The notes beneath the pieces are model-generated. The model saw only the letters and a list, made by a program, of their open reading frames with translations, was not told the DNA's origin and made no database searches. This document shows, piece after piece, positions 34,351 through 42,652 of a DNA stretch of 44,073 nt (position 1 is its first letter; each line of letters begins with the position of its first letter). Where the stretch lies: positions 1 through 44,073 of the forward strand of contig URLG01000016.1 of the NCBI GenBank assembly GCA_900548535.1. Direction: 5' to 3'. The DNA comes from Candidatus Segatella intestinihominis. GTDB taxonomy: Bacteria > Bacteroidota > Bacteroidia > Bacteroidales > Bacteroidaceae. The position numbers and the translations under genes were made by a program.

Positions 34351-35364
34351 TTATTTCTTAGCAGGCTTCTCACCGAAGCGCTTTGGTTTGACGTATGTGT
34401 TAATAAGAGGTGTGAACGCATTCATGATGAGAATGGCGAACGACATACCCTCTGGATAGCTACCCCAATTGCGGATGATGATGGTCAGCAGACCAATGCA
34501 TACACCATAAATGAGCTGTCCCTTGTGGGTCATAGGCGATGTCACGTAGTCGGTAGCCATGAAGATGGCACCGAGCATCAATCCACCGCTCAATATCTCG
34601 GCGAATGGGTTGGCATAGATAGGGTTAGCGAGATGCATCAAGCCGCTGAACACGAAGACAGTGGCGATGATGCTCACAGGGATGTGCCAGGTGATGACCT
34701 TCTTCCAGAGCATGTAGGCCAAGCCCAGCAAGAGGGCGATGGCGCACACCTCACCGGTGGTACCGGCACCGAAGCCCTCGCCTGTGGCACCGAAGAGCAG
34801 GCTCATGGAGTCTGGCAACTGATTCAGGAGCGAACTGTCGCCCGTCTTGATGGCAGTCTTCATGATGGCGAGCGGAGTGGCTGCCGTGGTGGCATCGGTA
34901 TAGTTGAGCATCTGTCCTGCCACTGGCCAAGAGGTCATCTGTGCAGGGAAGCTCACGAGCAAGAAGCAGCGACCCACCAACGCAGGGTTGAAAGGATTGT
35001 TGCCCAAGCCACCGAATGTCATCTTGCCCACGCCGATGGCGAAGAGAGCGCCGATGAGGATGATCCAAAGAGGCAGGTTGCTAGGCAAGTTCATGCCGAG
35101 CAAGAGACCCGTGATGATGGCAGAACCATCGAGGATAGAGGTCTCCTCCTTCAAGATATATTTAGTGATAGCCCACTCTAAGAAGACGCAGGCAGCCACA
35201 GAGGTAGCCAGCACGACGGCTGACCCCAGCCCGAAGAAATACAGAGAGGCGAGGATAGCAGGCACGAGGGCGATGATGACGCCATACATGTTCTTCTCCA
35301 CCGTCTCATTGCCATGGGCATGTGGCGATAATGATACTATTAAATTTCCCATTTTACTTATCAA
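34351..35364 (-). CDS. rnfD: Rnf complex subunit RnfD
   Basis: 337 aa, about 9-10 membrane helices. It has NLPLWI, GGLGNNPFNPALVGRCFLL and the covalent FMN site in DATTAATPLA (SGAT-like, variant Ala for Gly). FMN is normally attached at the Thr. It sits between rnfC and rnfG, 81 bp after rnfC with an 8-bp periodic tract in the gap. Confidence 0.95.
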   Translation of the reverse strand: MISKMGNLIVSLSPHAHGNETVEKNMYGVIIALVPAILASLYFFGLGSAVVLATSVAACVFLEWAITKYILKEETSILDGSAIITGLLLGMNLPSNLPLWIILIGALFAIGVGKMTFGGLGNNPFNPALVGRCFLLVSFPAQMTSWPVAGQMLNYTDATTAATPLAIMKTAIKTGDSSLLNQLPDSMSLLFGATGEGFGAGTTGEVCAIALLLGLAYMLWKKVITWHIPVSIIATVFVFSGLMHLANPIYANPFAEILSGGLMLGAIFMATDYVTSPMTHKGQLIYGVCIGLLTIIIRNWGSYPEGMSFAILIMNAFTPLINTYVKPKRFGEKPAKK

Positions 35365-35381
35365 AGTATTTGGTTAGAATA

Positions 35382-35437
35382 TTTTTTACCTTTTTACTTT
35401 TTTACCTTTTTACTTTTTTACTTTTTTACCTTTTTAC
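35382..35437 (-). repeat. 8-bp periodic T-rich tract between rnfC and rnfD
   Basis: Seven contiguous octamers CTTTTTAC or TTTTTTAC on the plus strand, in the 81-bp gap. Unlike the other tracts it has a period of 8. Confidence 0.9.
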
Positions 35438-35445
35438 CTTTAAAA

Positions 35446-36801
35446 TCACTTTTTCGCATTGCGTGCCTTGATGATGCCCATCACTGCGCCCTTGCCATGG
35501 ATGATGTTATCGAGGATAGGACGATGAGAAGGACAGGTAAACTGGCATGAGCCGCAGGCGATGCAAGAGGTTACCTCCTCTGCCTCCAGGCGCTCATAAT
35601 CCTTCATCACGCTCAGCGTAGCGAGCAGGTAAGGCTCCAGTCCCATAGGGCAAGCCTCCACACACTTGGCACAGCGGATACATGGCTGTGGCTTCTTGCG
35701 GTGAGCGTCGGCGTCGGTGAGCACGGTGATGCTATTGGTACCCTTCGTCACTGGCACGTCGAGGCTGATCACAGCCTTACCCATCATAGGTCCACCAGCC
35801 AATACCTTGTTGTCGCCCTCTGGCAGTCCACCGCACGCCTCTATCATCTGAGAGAATGGTGTTCCCATGCGCACCAGGAAGTTGCCAGGGTTCTTCACCT
35901 GCTTACCAGTGACGGTGGTGTAACGCTCAAAGAGAGGCTTTCTTTTCATCACAGCCTGGTATACGGCGAAGGCTGTACCCACGTTCTGCACGATGGCACC
36001 CACATTGACAGGGATGGCAGGAGGAGCAGGCACCTGACGATTGATCACTGCATCCACCAACTGCTTCTCACCTCCCTGAGGATACTTCTTGGCGAGTGGC
36101 ACTATCTCGATGCGGCTGTCGCCCGCGGTCTTCTCCTCGAAGAGCTTGATGGCAGCAGGCTTGTTGTCCTCGATGCCGATGTAGCCCTTCTCCACCTTGG
36201 CTGCCTTCATCAGCAGGTTCAAGCCCACGAGTATCTCGTCGGCATGCTCCATCATCAGTCGGTAGTCGGCAGTGATATAAGGCTCACACTCCACACCATT
36301 GATGATGACGCACTCAGCCTTGGCTCCAGGAGGAGGACACAGCTTGATGAAGGTAGGGAATCCTGCGCCACCCATACCGGTAACGCCAGCCACCTTGATG
36401 CGGTTCACGATTTCCTCTGGGGTGAGCTCAGGGTGAGCCTCCACGGTCTCCAACTTGTCAGAGCGGTCGATGCTCTCCTCCCACTCGTCCTGGTCGTCCA
36501 CATGGATGATGATGCAAGGCTTTCTGTAGCCAGTGGCATCGATGGAAGTATCAATCTTCAGTACGGTTCCAGATACGGAACTATAAATAGGAGCACTCAC
36601 AAATCCACCAGCCTCCGCGATCAGAGTGCCCACCTTCACCTTGTCGCCCTTGGCCACTACAGGCTTGGCAGGCGCACCGATGTGCTGACCTAGTGGGAAG
36701 ATGGCCTGCTTAGGGAGGGCAGCCACCTGGGTAGCCATCTCGGCAGTAATCTTATTCTCGTCTGGGTGAACTCCACCTATTCTAAATGTTCTCAAATTCA
36801 T
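35446..36801 (-). CDS. rnfC: Rnf complex subunit RnfC
   Basis: 451 aa. The flavin/NADH-binding loop is GVTGMGGAGFPTFIKL (about 140-155). Two 4Fe-4S motifs CIRCAKCVEACP and CIACGSCQFTCP are near residues 377 and 416, both CxxCxxCxxxCP. It is the NADH-facing cytoplasmic subunit. It overlaps rnfB by 4 bp. Confidence 0.97.
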   Translation of the reverse strand: MNLRTFRIGGVHPDENKITAEMATQVAALPKQAIFPLGQHIGAPAKPVVAKGDKVKVGTLIAEAGGFVSAPIYSSVSGTVLKIDTSIDATGYRKPCIIIHVDDQDEWEESIDRSDKLETVEAHPELTPEEIVNRIKVAGVTGMGGAGFPTFIKLCPPPGAKAECVIINGVECEPYITADYRLMMEHADEILVGLNLLMKAAKVEKGYIGIEDNKPAAIKLFEEKTAGDSRIEIVPLAKKYPQGGEKQLVDAVINRQVPAPPAIPVNVGAIVQNVGTAFAVYQAVMKRKPLFERYTTVTGKQVKNPGNFLVRMGTPFSQMIEACGGLPEGDNKVLAGGPMMGKAVISLDVPVTKGTNSITVLTDADAHRKKPQPCIRCAKCVEACPMGLEPYLLATLSVMKDYERLEAEEVTSCIACGSCQFTCPSHRPILDNIIHGKGAVMGIIKARNAKK

Positions 36802-37718
36802 GCTTGTTCCTCCTTCTTTTCTTCAGCAGGAGCAGCTACAGTCTCTTCTACCTTTACGGCAGGAGCAGCCTCGGCAGCTGGCTTCGCTATCTTTACAGGG
36901 AAATTAACTTTGATGATGGCACCGGTTGGGCACTCATCCACACACTTGGTACACATGCGGCACTTCTCTGGGTCGATGTAGCTCACATTGTTCTCGATGG
37001 TGATAGCCTCAAACTTGCACACCTTCTGACACTTACCGCATCCGATGCAAGCAGCGCTACAAGCCTTCTTAGCCACAGCCCCCTTGTCCTTGTTCACGCA
37101 CTGCACATAGACCTTTCTGCCCTTCGGACCCTTCTTGCGGATCTCGATGATGTGGCGAGGGCAAGCCTTGGAGCAGGCACCACAGCCAGCGCAGATGTCC
37201 TCATCCACCTCTGGCAAGCCCGTCTCAGGATTGATGGCGATGGCTCCAAACTGGCAGGCAGCCACACAGTCGCCGCAGCCCAGACAGCCAAATCCACAGC
37301 CCGTCTCGCCCGCTCCGCAAGCATTCATGGCAGCACAAGTGTGCAAGCCATCATACTCAGCGATGCGAGGACGATTCTCGCAAGAGCCATTACAACGTAC
37401 CACTGCCACCTTAGCCTCTGTGTTAGCCACAGCTATGCCCAGGAGGTCAGCCACCTTGCCCATCACTTCGGCACCACCCACAGGGCACATCAGCCCCTCG
37501 ATGCTGCCGGCATCGGCACCCTTGACCAGCGCCGCAGCCATGCCCGAACATCCGGCAAAGCCACAACCACCACAGTTGGCATCCGGCAGAATCTCTCCCA
37601 CCTGTCCCAATCGAGGGTCCTCTTCGACGGCAAACTTCTTGGATACACCAAAGAGCACCAGCGCCGCAATCAGCGCGATGGCTCCGAGTACCAAGATTGC
37701 AATCAAAATGAAATTCAT
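36798..37718 (-). CDS. rnfB: Rnf complex subunit RnfB
   Basis: 306 aa. One N-terminal helix, then the CGGCGFAGCSGMA cluster (about 49-61) and four CxxCxxCxxxC sets (CLGCGDCVAAC, CAGCGACSKAC, CIGCGKCQKVC, CRMCTKCVDEC), so up to eight iron-sulfur sites as in the longer RnfB forms. It accepts electrons from ferredoxin. The C-terminus is Ala/Glu-rich. It is in the operon between rseC and rnfC. Confidence 0.97.
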   Translation of the reverse strand: MNFILIAILVLGAIALIAALVLFGVSKKFAVEEDPRLGQVGEILPDANCGGCGFAGCSGMAAALVKGADAGSIEGLMCPVGGAEVMGKVADLLGIAVANTEAKVAVVRCNGSCENRPRIAEYDGLHTCAAMNACGAGETGCGFGCLGCGDCVAACQFGAIAINPETGLPEVDEDICAGCGACSKACPRHIIEIRKKGPKGRKVYVQCVNKDKGAVAKKACSAACIGCGKCQKVCKFEAITIENNVSYIDPEKCRMCTKCVDECPTGAIIKVNFPVKIAKPAAEAAPAVKVEETVAAPAEEKKEEQA

Positions 37719-37735
37719 AATTGTTTGTATTTTAA

Positions 37736-38152
37736 TTATTTTTTTAATATTTCAAACTGTAGTTTGTTCTTGATCTTGCCCCTCAGCAGATATAGCCCTA
37801 TATAATAAGGTATAAGGATGCCGAGCGCAGAGAGCGCCGCAGCCCCCTCGCTCCGCGTGATGCTGAGCACCGCCACCAGGGCTATCACCATCACCGCTAG
37901 CGGCAATAGATAACCATAAAGGCTGGCTCTGAAGCCTACCGAGGCATCGGCTGCCACCACCACGTGGTCGCCTGGACGGTAGGCATCAGCCTGGCCGGCG
38001 GTCACCTCTATCAGTTTCTCCTTGGTTTCCGATGCATTGCAGTGGGCAGCCACCTTGCAGCCGCTACACGCCGATGATTGCAGGATGCGAACCACCACGC
38101 AGTGGCCCTCCACATGGTCCACGATGCCCGAATGTTTTATCTTATTGTTCAT
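37736..38152 (-). CDS. rseC: RseC-like protein of the Rnf operon
   Basis: 138 aa from ATG at 38152 (MNNKIKHSGIV). An in-frame ATG at 38170 adds six residues and is possible. Cysteine cluster ACSGCKVAAHC (about 28-38) and two membrane helices (about 80-125) identify the RseC/MucC family, which works with Rnf-type proteins (SoxR-reducing system). First gene of the Rnf operon, with TAnnTTTG on the minus strand about 80 bp upstream. Confidence 0.85.
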   Translation of the reverse strand: MNNKIKHSGIVDHVEGHCVVVRILQSSACSGCKVAAHCNASETKEKLIEVTAGQADAYRPGDHVVVAADASVGFRASLYGYLLPLAVMVIALVAVLSITRSEGAAALSALGILIPYYIGLYLLRGKIKNKLQFEILKK

Positions 38153-38228
38153 TTGTCTTGTTCCATTCATAATGCGCCAATCTCCACCCCGCTTATTGCA
38201 AAGTCGAGTTAGCAATTCTAATCGAATG

Positions 38229-38236
38229 CAAAGATA
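38229..38236 (-). promoter_or_regulatory. Putative -7 element of the rseC-rnf operon
   Basis: Reads TATCTTTG on the minus strand, full match to TAnnTTTG. Confidence 0.55.
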
Positions 38237-38371
38237 CTATATTATTTGAAAATACCCAAAAATATCAAAAAGTTTTTGATTAAAAAGAGACGTAAACGTT
38301 TTCTTTAAGTGCCGATTTTATCAATTTGAGATAAATCTGTAGGCATTATTACATTTTTTCTCACAATTTCT

Positions 38372-38401
38372 TTTGCAATCACATTTTTTTGTGTACCTTT
38401 G
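38372..38401 (+). promoter_or_regulatory. Promoter of the acidic protein gene
   Basis: TTTG (38372-38375) and TACCTTTG (38394-38401) with 18 bp between them form one of the best Bacteroidetes promoters here. Confidence 0.65.
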
Positions 38402-38443
38402 CAAAAGCATAGTATATCTGTGCATCATCTTAAAACAAGAAGT

Positions 38444-38893
38444 ATGGAAATAACAGAACAAACAATCCAGCAAGTTGAGCGCTTCATCAGAAAAGTGTCT
38501 CAAAAGTTTCCAACACCCGAGTCAGAAGACGAGACTTCGGTGCTGACCGACATCCATGTGTGTGTAACCCAGGAGAGCGGCGAGCTGCTAGCCTTCGATG
38601 ATGACGACAACGAGATTACCCGTTGTGTGGTGGAGCAATGGATAGACAACAAGGATGAGAATTTCTATGACGAGGTGGCGAAGGCGCTGCGCGATTTGCT
38701 GCGCAAGAATGCCAACATCGTGGATCATCTAGGCATTCTGAAGCCATACAGCTTTGTGCTGGAGGATGACGACAAGGAGAACCTGGGCGAGCTCTATCTG
38801 GCAGATGACGACACCGTGATAGTGGGTGGCGACCTGATGGAGGGCCTGGACCACGACCTGGACGATTTCCTCGACGACCTGCTGAAAGACTAG
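38444..38893 (+). CDS. Highly acidic protein of unknown function
   Basis: 149 aa from ATG 38444 (an upstream in-frame TTG at 38399 lies inside the promoter). Acidic throughout, with clusters of Asp/Glu (FDDDDNE, LEDDDKEN, DHDLDDFLDDLLKD) and few basic residues. No signal peptide, membrane segment or motif I can name. It may be a small soluble binding protein. It has its own promoter and terminator and lies divergent from the Rnf operon. Confidence 0.75.
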   Translation: MEITEQTIQQVERFIRKVSQKFPTPESEDETSVLTDIHVCVTQESGELLAFDDDDNEITRCVVEQWIDNKDENFYDEVAKALRDLLRKNANIVDHLGILKPYSFVLEDDDKENLGELYLADDDTVIVGGDLMEGLDHDLDDFLDDLLKD

Positions 38894-38916
38894 CCTTATC
38901 ACAAGATATATAATAT

Positions 38917-38982
38917 ATCCCGACTCAGAGAGAGACCGATACCTCATGGCATCCAAGCCCCTTTTCTGAGTCGGGATTTTTC
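38917..38982 (+). terminator. Long-loop terminator
   Basis: A 13-bp perfect stem (ATCCCGACTCAGA, 38917-38929, with 38965-38977) closes a 35-nt loop and is followed by T5. Confidence 0.8.
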
Positions 38983-39006
38983 ATTTTCTCCCCCTCCTCC
39001 CTAAGC

Positions 39007-39167
39007 AGTGTGAACCATATAGTATATCTTCTTTGATATTACAGCGTGTGCAAAAGATAAAGAGAAATGATTACCAAATAGTTACATGCACTATTTAACA
39101 CTGTTTTAACGCAAGTTTTCTGCTATATAGTTCACACTTCAGGGCTTCACGGACTAGTGGTTCACAC
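39007..39167. repeat. GTGTGAAC boxes in the 380-bp region before virE
   Basis: Two 16-bp copies in opposite orientation, AGTGTGAACCATATAG (39007-39022) and CTATATAGTTCACACT (39123-39138), match at 15 of 16 positions. A third core GTTCACAC is at 39160-39167, within CTAGTGGTTCACACCTAG, 30 bp from the second. The rest of 38983-39362 is A/T-rich with the virE promoter and no gene. Confidence 0.75.
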
Positions 39168-39268
39168 CTAGACCAGGTGCATAAAAGCAGACTGTAGCTT
39201 TGCTTTGATTCTTTTTTTCTAGTATTTTAAAGGAATGTACCAAAATCAGTACTTTTTGAAAAATTTGA

Positions 39269-39300
39269 TTTTGCAGTTTCAAAACTTTCCTCTATCTTTG
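39269..39300 (+). promoter_or_regulatory. virE promoter
   Basis: TTTTG (39269-39273) and TATCTTTG (39293-39300) are 19 bp apart. The leader carries the palindrome ACGATCGT (39320-39327), containing ATCGTA as in the repeats before the HU gene. Confidence 0.65.
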
Positions 39301-39362
39301 CACCGTGCCAGGAAAAGTCACGATCGTAATGAATAAACATTTAAATTTTTTATATTAGAAAG

Positions 39363-41624
39363 ATGAAACAAGACAACTACAATCAACAACTAGAAGACTC
39401 AGAGGCGGGCACAATGCCCTCCTTCTTCTGCACCATCGCTTCACGCGACAGTAAGCCACTCTTCAAGCTCCAGGAGCTGGAGCGACTCATCGTACACGAC
39501 CCTCTGGTAGAGGCCCGCACCATCGAGTATCGCCACCGCCTCGCCATCAGCAAGGACCTGGCCCGAGAGGTGAAGATCATGATGCCAGGCATCACCGCCT
39601 CCGCCCAGATGGACGGATCGGGCAAGGAGCTGCGCAACCTCGTGAAATGCACCCACTGGGCAGCCGTGGATGTAGACAACATTCCCAAGGAGCAGCTGCA
39701 AGAGGTGATACAGCGTGCCGATGCCGATCCTCACGTGATGGCTCGCTACATCACCGTGAGTGGCAAGGGCATCCGCCTGCTCGTAAGCTACACCCCCATC
39801 GAGGACGAAGAGGTGAGCCTGCTGGAGCTCTTCGACGTGATGATCCATAAGATCATCGCCTACTATGGTCAGGTGCTGGGCGTGCCTGCCGATGAGCAAT
39901 GCGTGGACATCACTCGCATGTGCGGCATCGCCCACGACCCCTCAGCCTACTTTCACTGGGATGCCGAGCCCTTCACCCTGGACCTGCAAGACCTCAAGGC
40001 GCTCTACACCAAGAAGGCGCTCCGCGATAAGTATGCCAAGACTGGCAGCACCCGCAGAAAGCGCACCAGCCAGAAGATGGTGCAGCAAGCCAAGGGCGTG
40101 CCCTCGATGCAGGAGGCTGAGAAGCACATCCTGAACCTGCTGGAGAAGTGGAACCTCCAATTTGAGAGTCATCACCACAATGAGTATGTGGTGGCATTCG
40201 GCAAGGTATGCGTGCGCTATGGCATCGCGGAGCAGGAGGCTATGCAGTATGCCCAGGAACACTTCAGCAGCGACTACCCCGACACCGCCCGCGTGATGAA
40301 GCAATGCTACAAGCACACGGAGCGCTCTGGCACCTGGCACTTCTATCGCAAGGGCGAAAGCTATGACAAGCACCCATCAGTGAAGTGCATCAAGCAGTGG
40401 CTATTGATGCGATACGAATTCCACCACAACGAGGTGACGGGGTTCTACGAGATCAAGAGCCGAGACCCTCTGCATGGCAAATTGCCACACTGGACTCGCA
40501 TAGACGACAACATCGAGAACACCCTCTGGGCTCTCATGGACGAAGACGGGCTCAACGTGCAGCAAAACCGACTGCATGCCGTCATCAACAGCAACTTTAG
40601 CGAGCCTTTCGACCCGCTGGACCATTATCTGAGAAGCCTACCCCAGTGGGACGGCAAGGTGGACTATATAGAGCAGCTAGCCAACCGCATCGTCCTGGCT
40701 CCATCCACAGGTCTTCACCACACGCAAGAAGACTTCCGATACTATTTCAAGAAATGGTTTGTGGCGATGGTGGTGGCATGGGTGTCACCCAAGGTGGTAA
40801 ACCAAAACATCATGATATTCATCGGCAAGGGCGGCATCTACAAGACCACCTTCTTCAACAACATCCTGCCCCCATGCCTCAAGGATTATTACATCAACGA
40901 AAGCACATCCTGCTATAGCGACAAGGACTATATGGAGGCATTCTCCTGCAAGGCACTGATGAACCTCGACGAGATGGAGAGCGCCTTCGGCAAGAGCCTG
41001 AGTGCCTTCAAGAGCAATGTCACCAAGCTCTTCTTCTCCATCCGTCGTCCTTACGATAAGTATCGCTCAGAGTTGATGCATCGAGCAGCCCTCTGCGGCA
41101 CCAGCAACCACACGCAGATTATCACCGACGAGGAAAACCGCCGCTATTCCCCATGGCTCGTGGAGAGCATCGTGAACCCTAACGAGAACCCACTGCCCTA
41201 TCAGCAACTCTATGCCCAAGCCGTGGCGCTGGGACAGGAGGTAACGGAGCGCAAGAAGCGAGGCGAAGAGGGATGGGTATACTGGCTCACACAGGATGAC
41301 ATTAAGCAAATGCAGGAGCACAACAAGATGTTTATGGTATCCAACTTCATGGAAGACCAGATCATGCGCTTCTACCGTGTGCCAGAACCTGATGTAGACA
41401 CGAAATTTATGAAGTTCCGTTACTCCTCAGAGATTATGGAGAAGATAGGTTACTGCCCAGCCCTGAGTCGCCACCTCTCGCTCCAAAACCTCAACACAGT
41501 GATGACCAACCTGGGATTCAAGAAAGTACACCGCTCCACTGGCAATGGATGGATCGTCATAGAGAAGCAAGAGGGGGAGCAAAACTCAGAAGCCATAGTT
41601 TCGCCATCGGAACTGACGCTCTGA
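39363..41624 (+). CDS. VirE-like primase/helicase protein
   Basis: 753 aa. The N-terminal VirE_N/BT4734-like domain (about 15-215) has KCTHWAAVDVDNI and VSGKGIRLLVSY, a primase-like region. A middle domain (about 235-330) precedes the VirE C-terminal P-loop ATPase (about 440-670), with PQWDGKVDYI, P-loop IFIGKGGIYKTTF near residue 489 and Walker B-like LMNLDEMES. The P-loop (GKGGIYKT) has Tyr before Lys, which I believe is usual for this family in Bacteroidales. Such proteins occur in mobile elements and phage-like regions with replication roles. It is the first gene of the accessory module. Confidence 0.88.
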   Translation: MKQDNYNQQLEDSEAGTMPSFFCTIASRDSKPLFKLQELERLIVHDPLVEARTIEYRHRLAISKDLAREVKIMMPGITASAQMDGSGKELRNLVKCTHWAAVDVDNIPKEQLQEVIQRADADPHVMARYITVSGKGIRLLVSYTPIEDEEVSLLELFDVMIHKIIAYYGQVLGVPADEQCVDITRMCGIAHDPSAYFHWDAEPFTLDLQDLKALYTKKALRDKYAKTGSTRRKRTSQKMVQQAKGVPSMQEAEKHILNLLEKWNLQFESHHHNEYVVAFGKVCVRYGIAEQEAMQYAQEHFSSDYPDTARVMKQCYKHTERSGTWHFYRKGESYDKHPSVKCIKQWLLMRYEFHHNEVTGFYEIKSRDPLHGKLPHWTRIDDNIENTLWALMDEDGLNVQQNRLHAVINSNFSEPFDPLDHYLRSLPQWDGKVDYIEQLANRIVLAPSTGLHHTQEDFRYYFKKWFVAMVVAWVSPKVVNQNIMIFIGKGGIYKTTFFNNILPPCLKDYYINESTSCYSDKDYMEAFSCKALMNLDEMESAFGKSLSAFKSNVTKLFFSIRRPYDKYRSELMHRAALCGTSNHTQIITDEENRRYSPWLVESIVNPNENPLPYQQLYAQAVALGQEVTERKKRGEEGWVYWLTQDDIKQMQEHNKMFMVSNFMEDQIMRFYRVPEPDVDTKFMKFRYSSEIMEKIGYCPALSRHLSLQNLNTVMTNLGFKKVHRSTGNGWIVIEKQEGEQNSEAIVSPSELTL

Positions 41625-41714
41625 CTATCCGTGGACAACGTCCTGAGACCTCGCAAATGCCGTCTTGACGACTCGCAAACAACGTCTTGAGTAAGTCTCA
41701 ATGACGTTCTCAAG
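41617..41714 (+). repeat. 22-bp degenerate tandem repeat over the virE stop
   Basis: Units start at 41617, 41639, 41661 and 41683 and a partial one at 41705. Units 2 and 3 share CGTCYTGA..CTCGCAAA, and unit 1 overlaps the virE TGA (41622-41624). The units are contiguous without spacers, so this is not CRISPR. It lies before the DUF4248 gene. Confidence 0.75.
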
Positions 41715-41758
41715 CTTAAGAATCAATATATTTTTACATATAAAAGATCTAGAATCAA

Positions 41759-41968
41759 ATGAAAATCAAGATTTACAATAAGTTCGAACTAGCCCGGGAA
41801 TACTTTCCCGGGCAGTCTCGACATGTGGCGGTGAACCACCTGATGCGCCTCATCAATCACTGTCCGCCCCTGCTGGAAGCCCTTCGGCTAGAGGGATACA
41901 AGCATCGCAACAAGACACTCACCGTGCGCCAAACCCTGCTGATATACGAGTATATAGGCGAGCCATAA
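41759..41968 (+). CDS. DUF4248 family small protein
   Basis: 69 aa. It matches the DUF4248 pattern: FELAREYFPGQSRHVAVNHLMRLI, then LLEALRLEGYKHRNKTLTVRQTLLIYEYIGEP, both in part. The family is restricted to Bacteroidales and often precedes HU-like and amidase genes. The HTH-like composition suggests DNA binding, but that is unproven. It lies 134 bp after virE. Confidence 0.85.
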   Translation: MKIKIYNKFELAREYFPGQSRHVAVNHLMRLINHCPPLLEALRLEGYKHRNKTLTVRQTLLIYEYIGEP

Positions 41969-41993
41969 ACAGGATATGCCGATTTTCAGGGCC

Positions 41994-42026
41994 ATCGTAT
42001 ACCCATCGTACACCTATCGTACGATT
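41994..42026 (+). repeat. Three 11-bp direct repeats upstream of the HU promoter
   Basis: ATCGTATACCC, ATCGTACACCT and ATCGTACGATT start at 41994, 42005 and 42016, exactly 11 bp apart, about one helical turn. The last contains the 10-bp palindrome ATCGTACGAT. The tract ends 17 bp before the -7 element and so occupies the -33 region. Confidence 0.8.
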
Positions 42027-42043
42027 CCCGATTCCGAATGTTG

Positions 42044-42051
42044 TATCTTTG
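42044..42051 (+). promoter_or_regulatory. -7 element of the HU-amidase operon
   Basis: TATCTTTG (TAnnTTTG), 75 bp before the HU-like start. Confidence 0.6.
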
Positions 42052-42054
42052 CAC

Positions 42055-42075
42055 TGTGATTCAGAAAGGATCACA
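42055..42075 (+). other. Leader hairpin
   Basis: TGTGAT (42055-42060) pairs with ATCACA (42070-42075) at the predicted 5' end of the transcript. Confidence 0.45.
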
Positions 42076-42125
42076 TGATATGAGCTCATTGAAACATTTA
42101 CTAACCTAACACATTTAAGATCAGT

Positions 42126-42626
42126 ATGGAGTACATTTTGACAAAGAACAACAACAAGAAGAACGTGAAGGCCTACGGCAAGTATTATGCCAAGCCCAAG
42201 CCAGGCGAGACCAAGGGCATCGACTATCTCGCAGAGTTTTTGCACGACAGCAACACACCATTCTCGGCAGGAGCCATCAAGGGTATCCTCACCGATGCGG
42301 TGAAGAGCATCAAGCAAATCTTGCTCCTGGGCTACAACGTGAAGCTGGACAACCTCGCCATCTTCTCGATCGGCATCAAGAACAAGGAGGGAGCCGCCAC
42401 AGAGGAGGAATTTTCCACCTCCAAGAACATAGCCGGCGTGCGCCTTCGCTCTCGTGCCACTGGCGAGCTCAACTACGCCAACCTCAACCTGGATGCCACG
42501 CTCACCAAGGCCACTACCGTGGCAGCAAAGAAAAAGAAGAGTGACAGCGGCTCCACAGGCTCAGGCAGCTCTGGCGATTCTGGCACCACACCATCTGAAG
42601 GTGGCAGCGGCAACGTAGGCTTGTAA
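42126..42626 (+). CDS. HU-HIG family DNA-binding protein
   Basis: 166 aa. The HU-like core (about 1-120) has KVNAYGKYYAKP-like start (KNVKAYGKYYAKPKP), LAEFLHDSNTPFSAGAIKGIL and GVRLRSRATGELNYANLN. A Lys cluster (KKKK near 136) and a Gly/Ser/Thr-rich tail end in GSGNVGL. HU-HIG proteins have an HU domain fused to a tail of this kind. The tail and end motif are shared with the partial protein at 1-176. It probably binds DNA in the module. It has its own promoter with an 11-bp repeat operator region. Confidence 0.9.
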   Translation: MEYILTKNNNKKNVKAYGKYYAKPKPGETKGIDYLAEFLHDSNTPFSAGAIKGILTDAVKSIKQILLLGYNVKLDNLAIFSIGIKNKEGAATEEEFSTSKNIAGVRLRSRATGELNYANLNLDATLTKATTVAAKKKKSDSGSTGSGSSGDSGTTPSEGGSGNVGL

Positions 42627-42652
42627 TCAACAGAACTAATCAACAAAGAGTT

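Noticed and set aside
40829..40852. Abnormal Walker A motif in the VirE-like protein
   Set aside because: GKGGIYKT appears to be normal for this family in Bacteroidales, so it is not a sign of inactivity.
41617..41714. CRISPR array
   Set aside because: The units are contiguous and there are no unique spacers or cas genes nearby.
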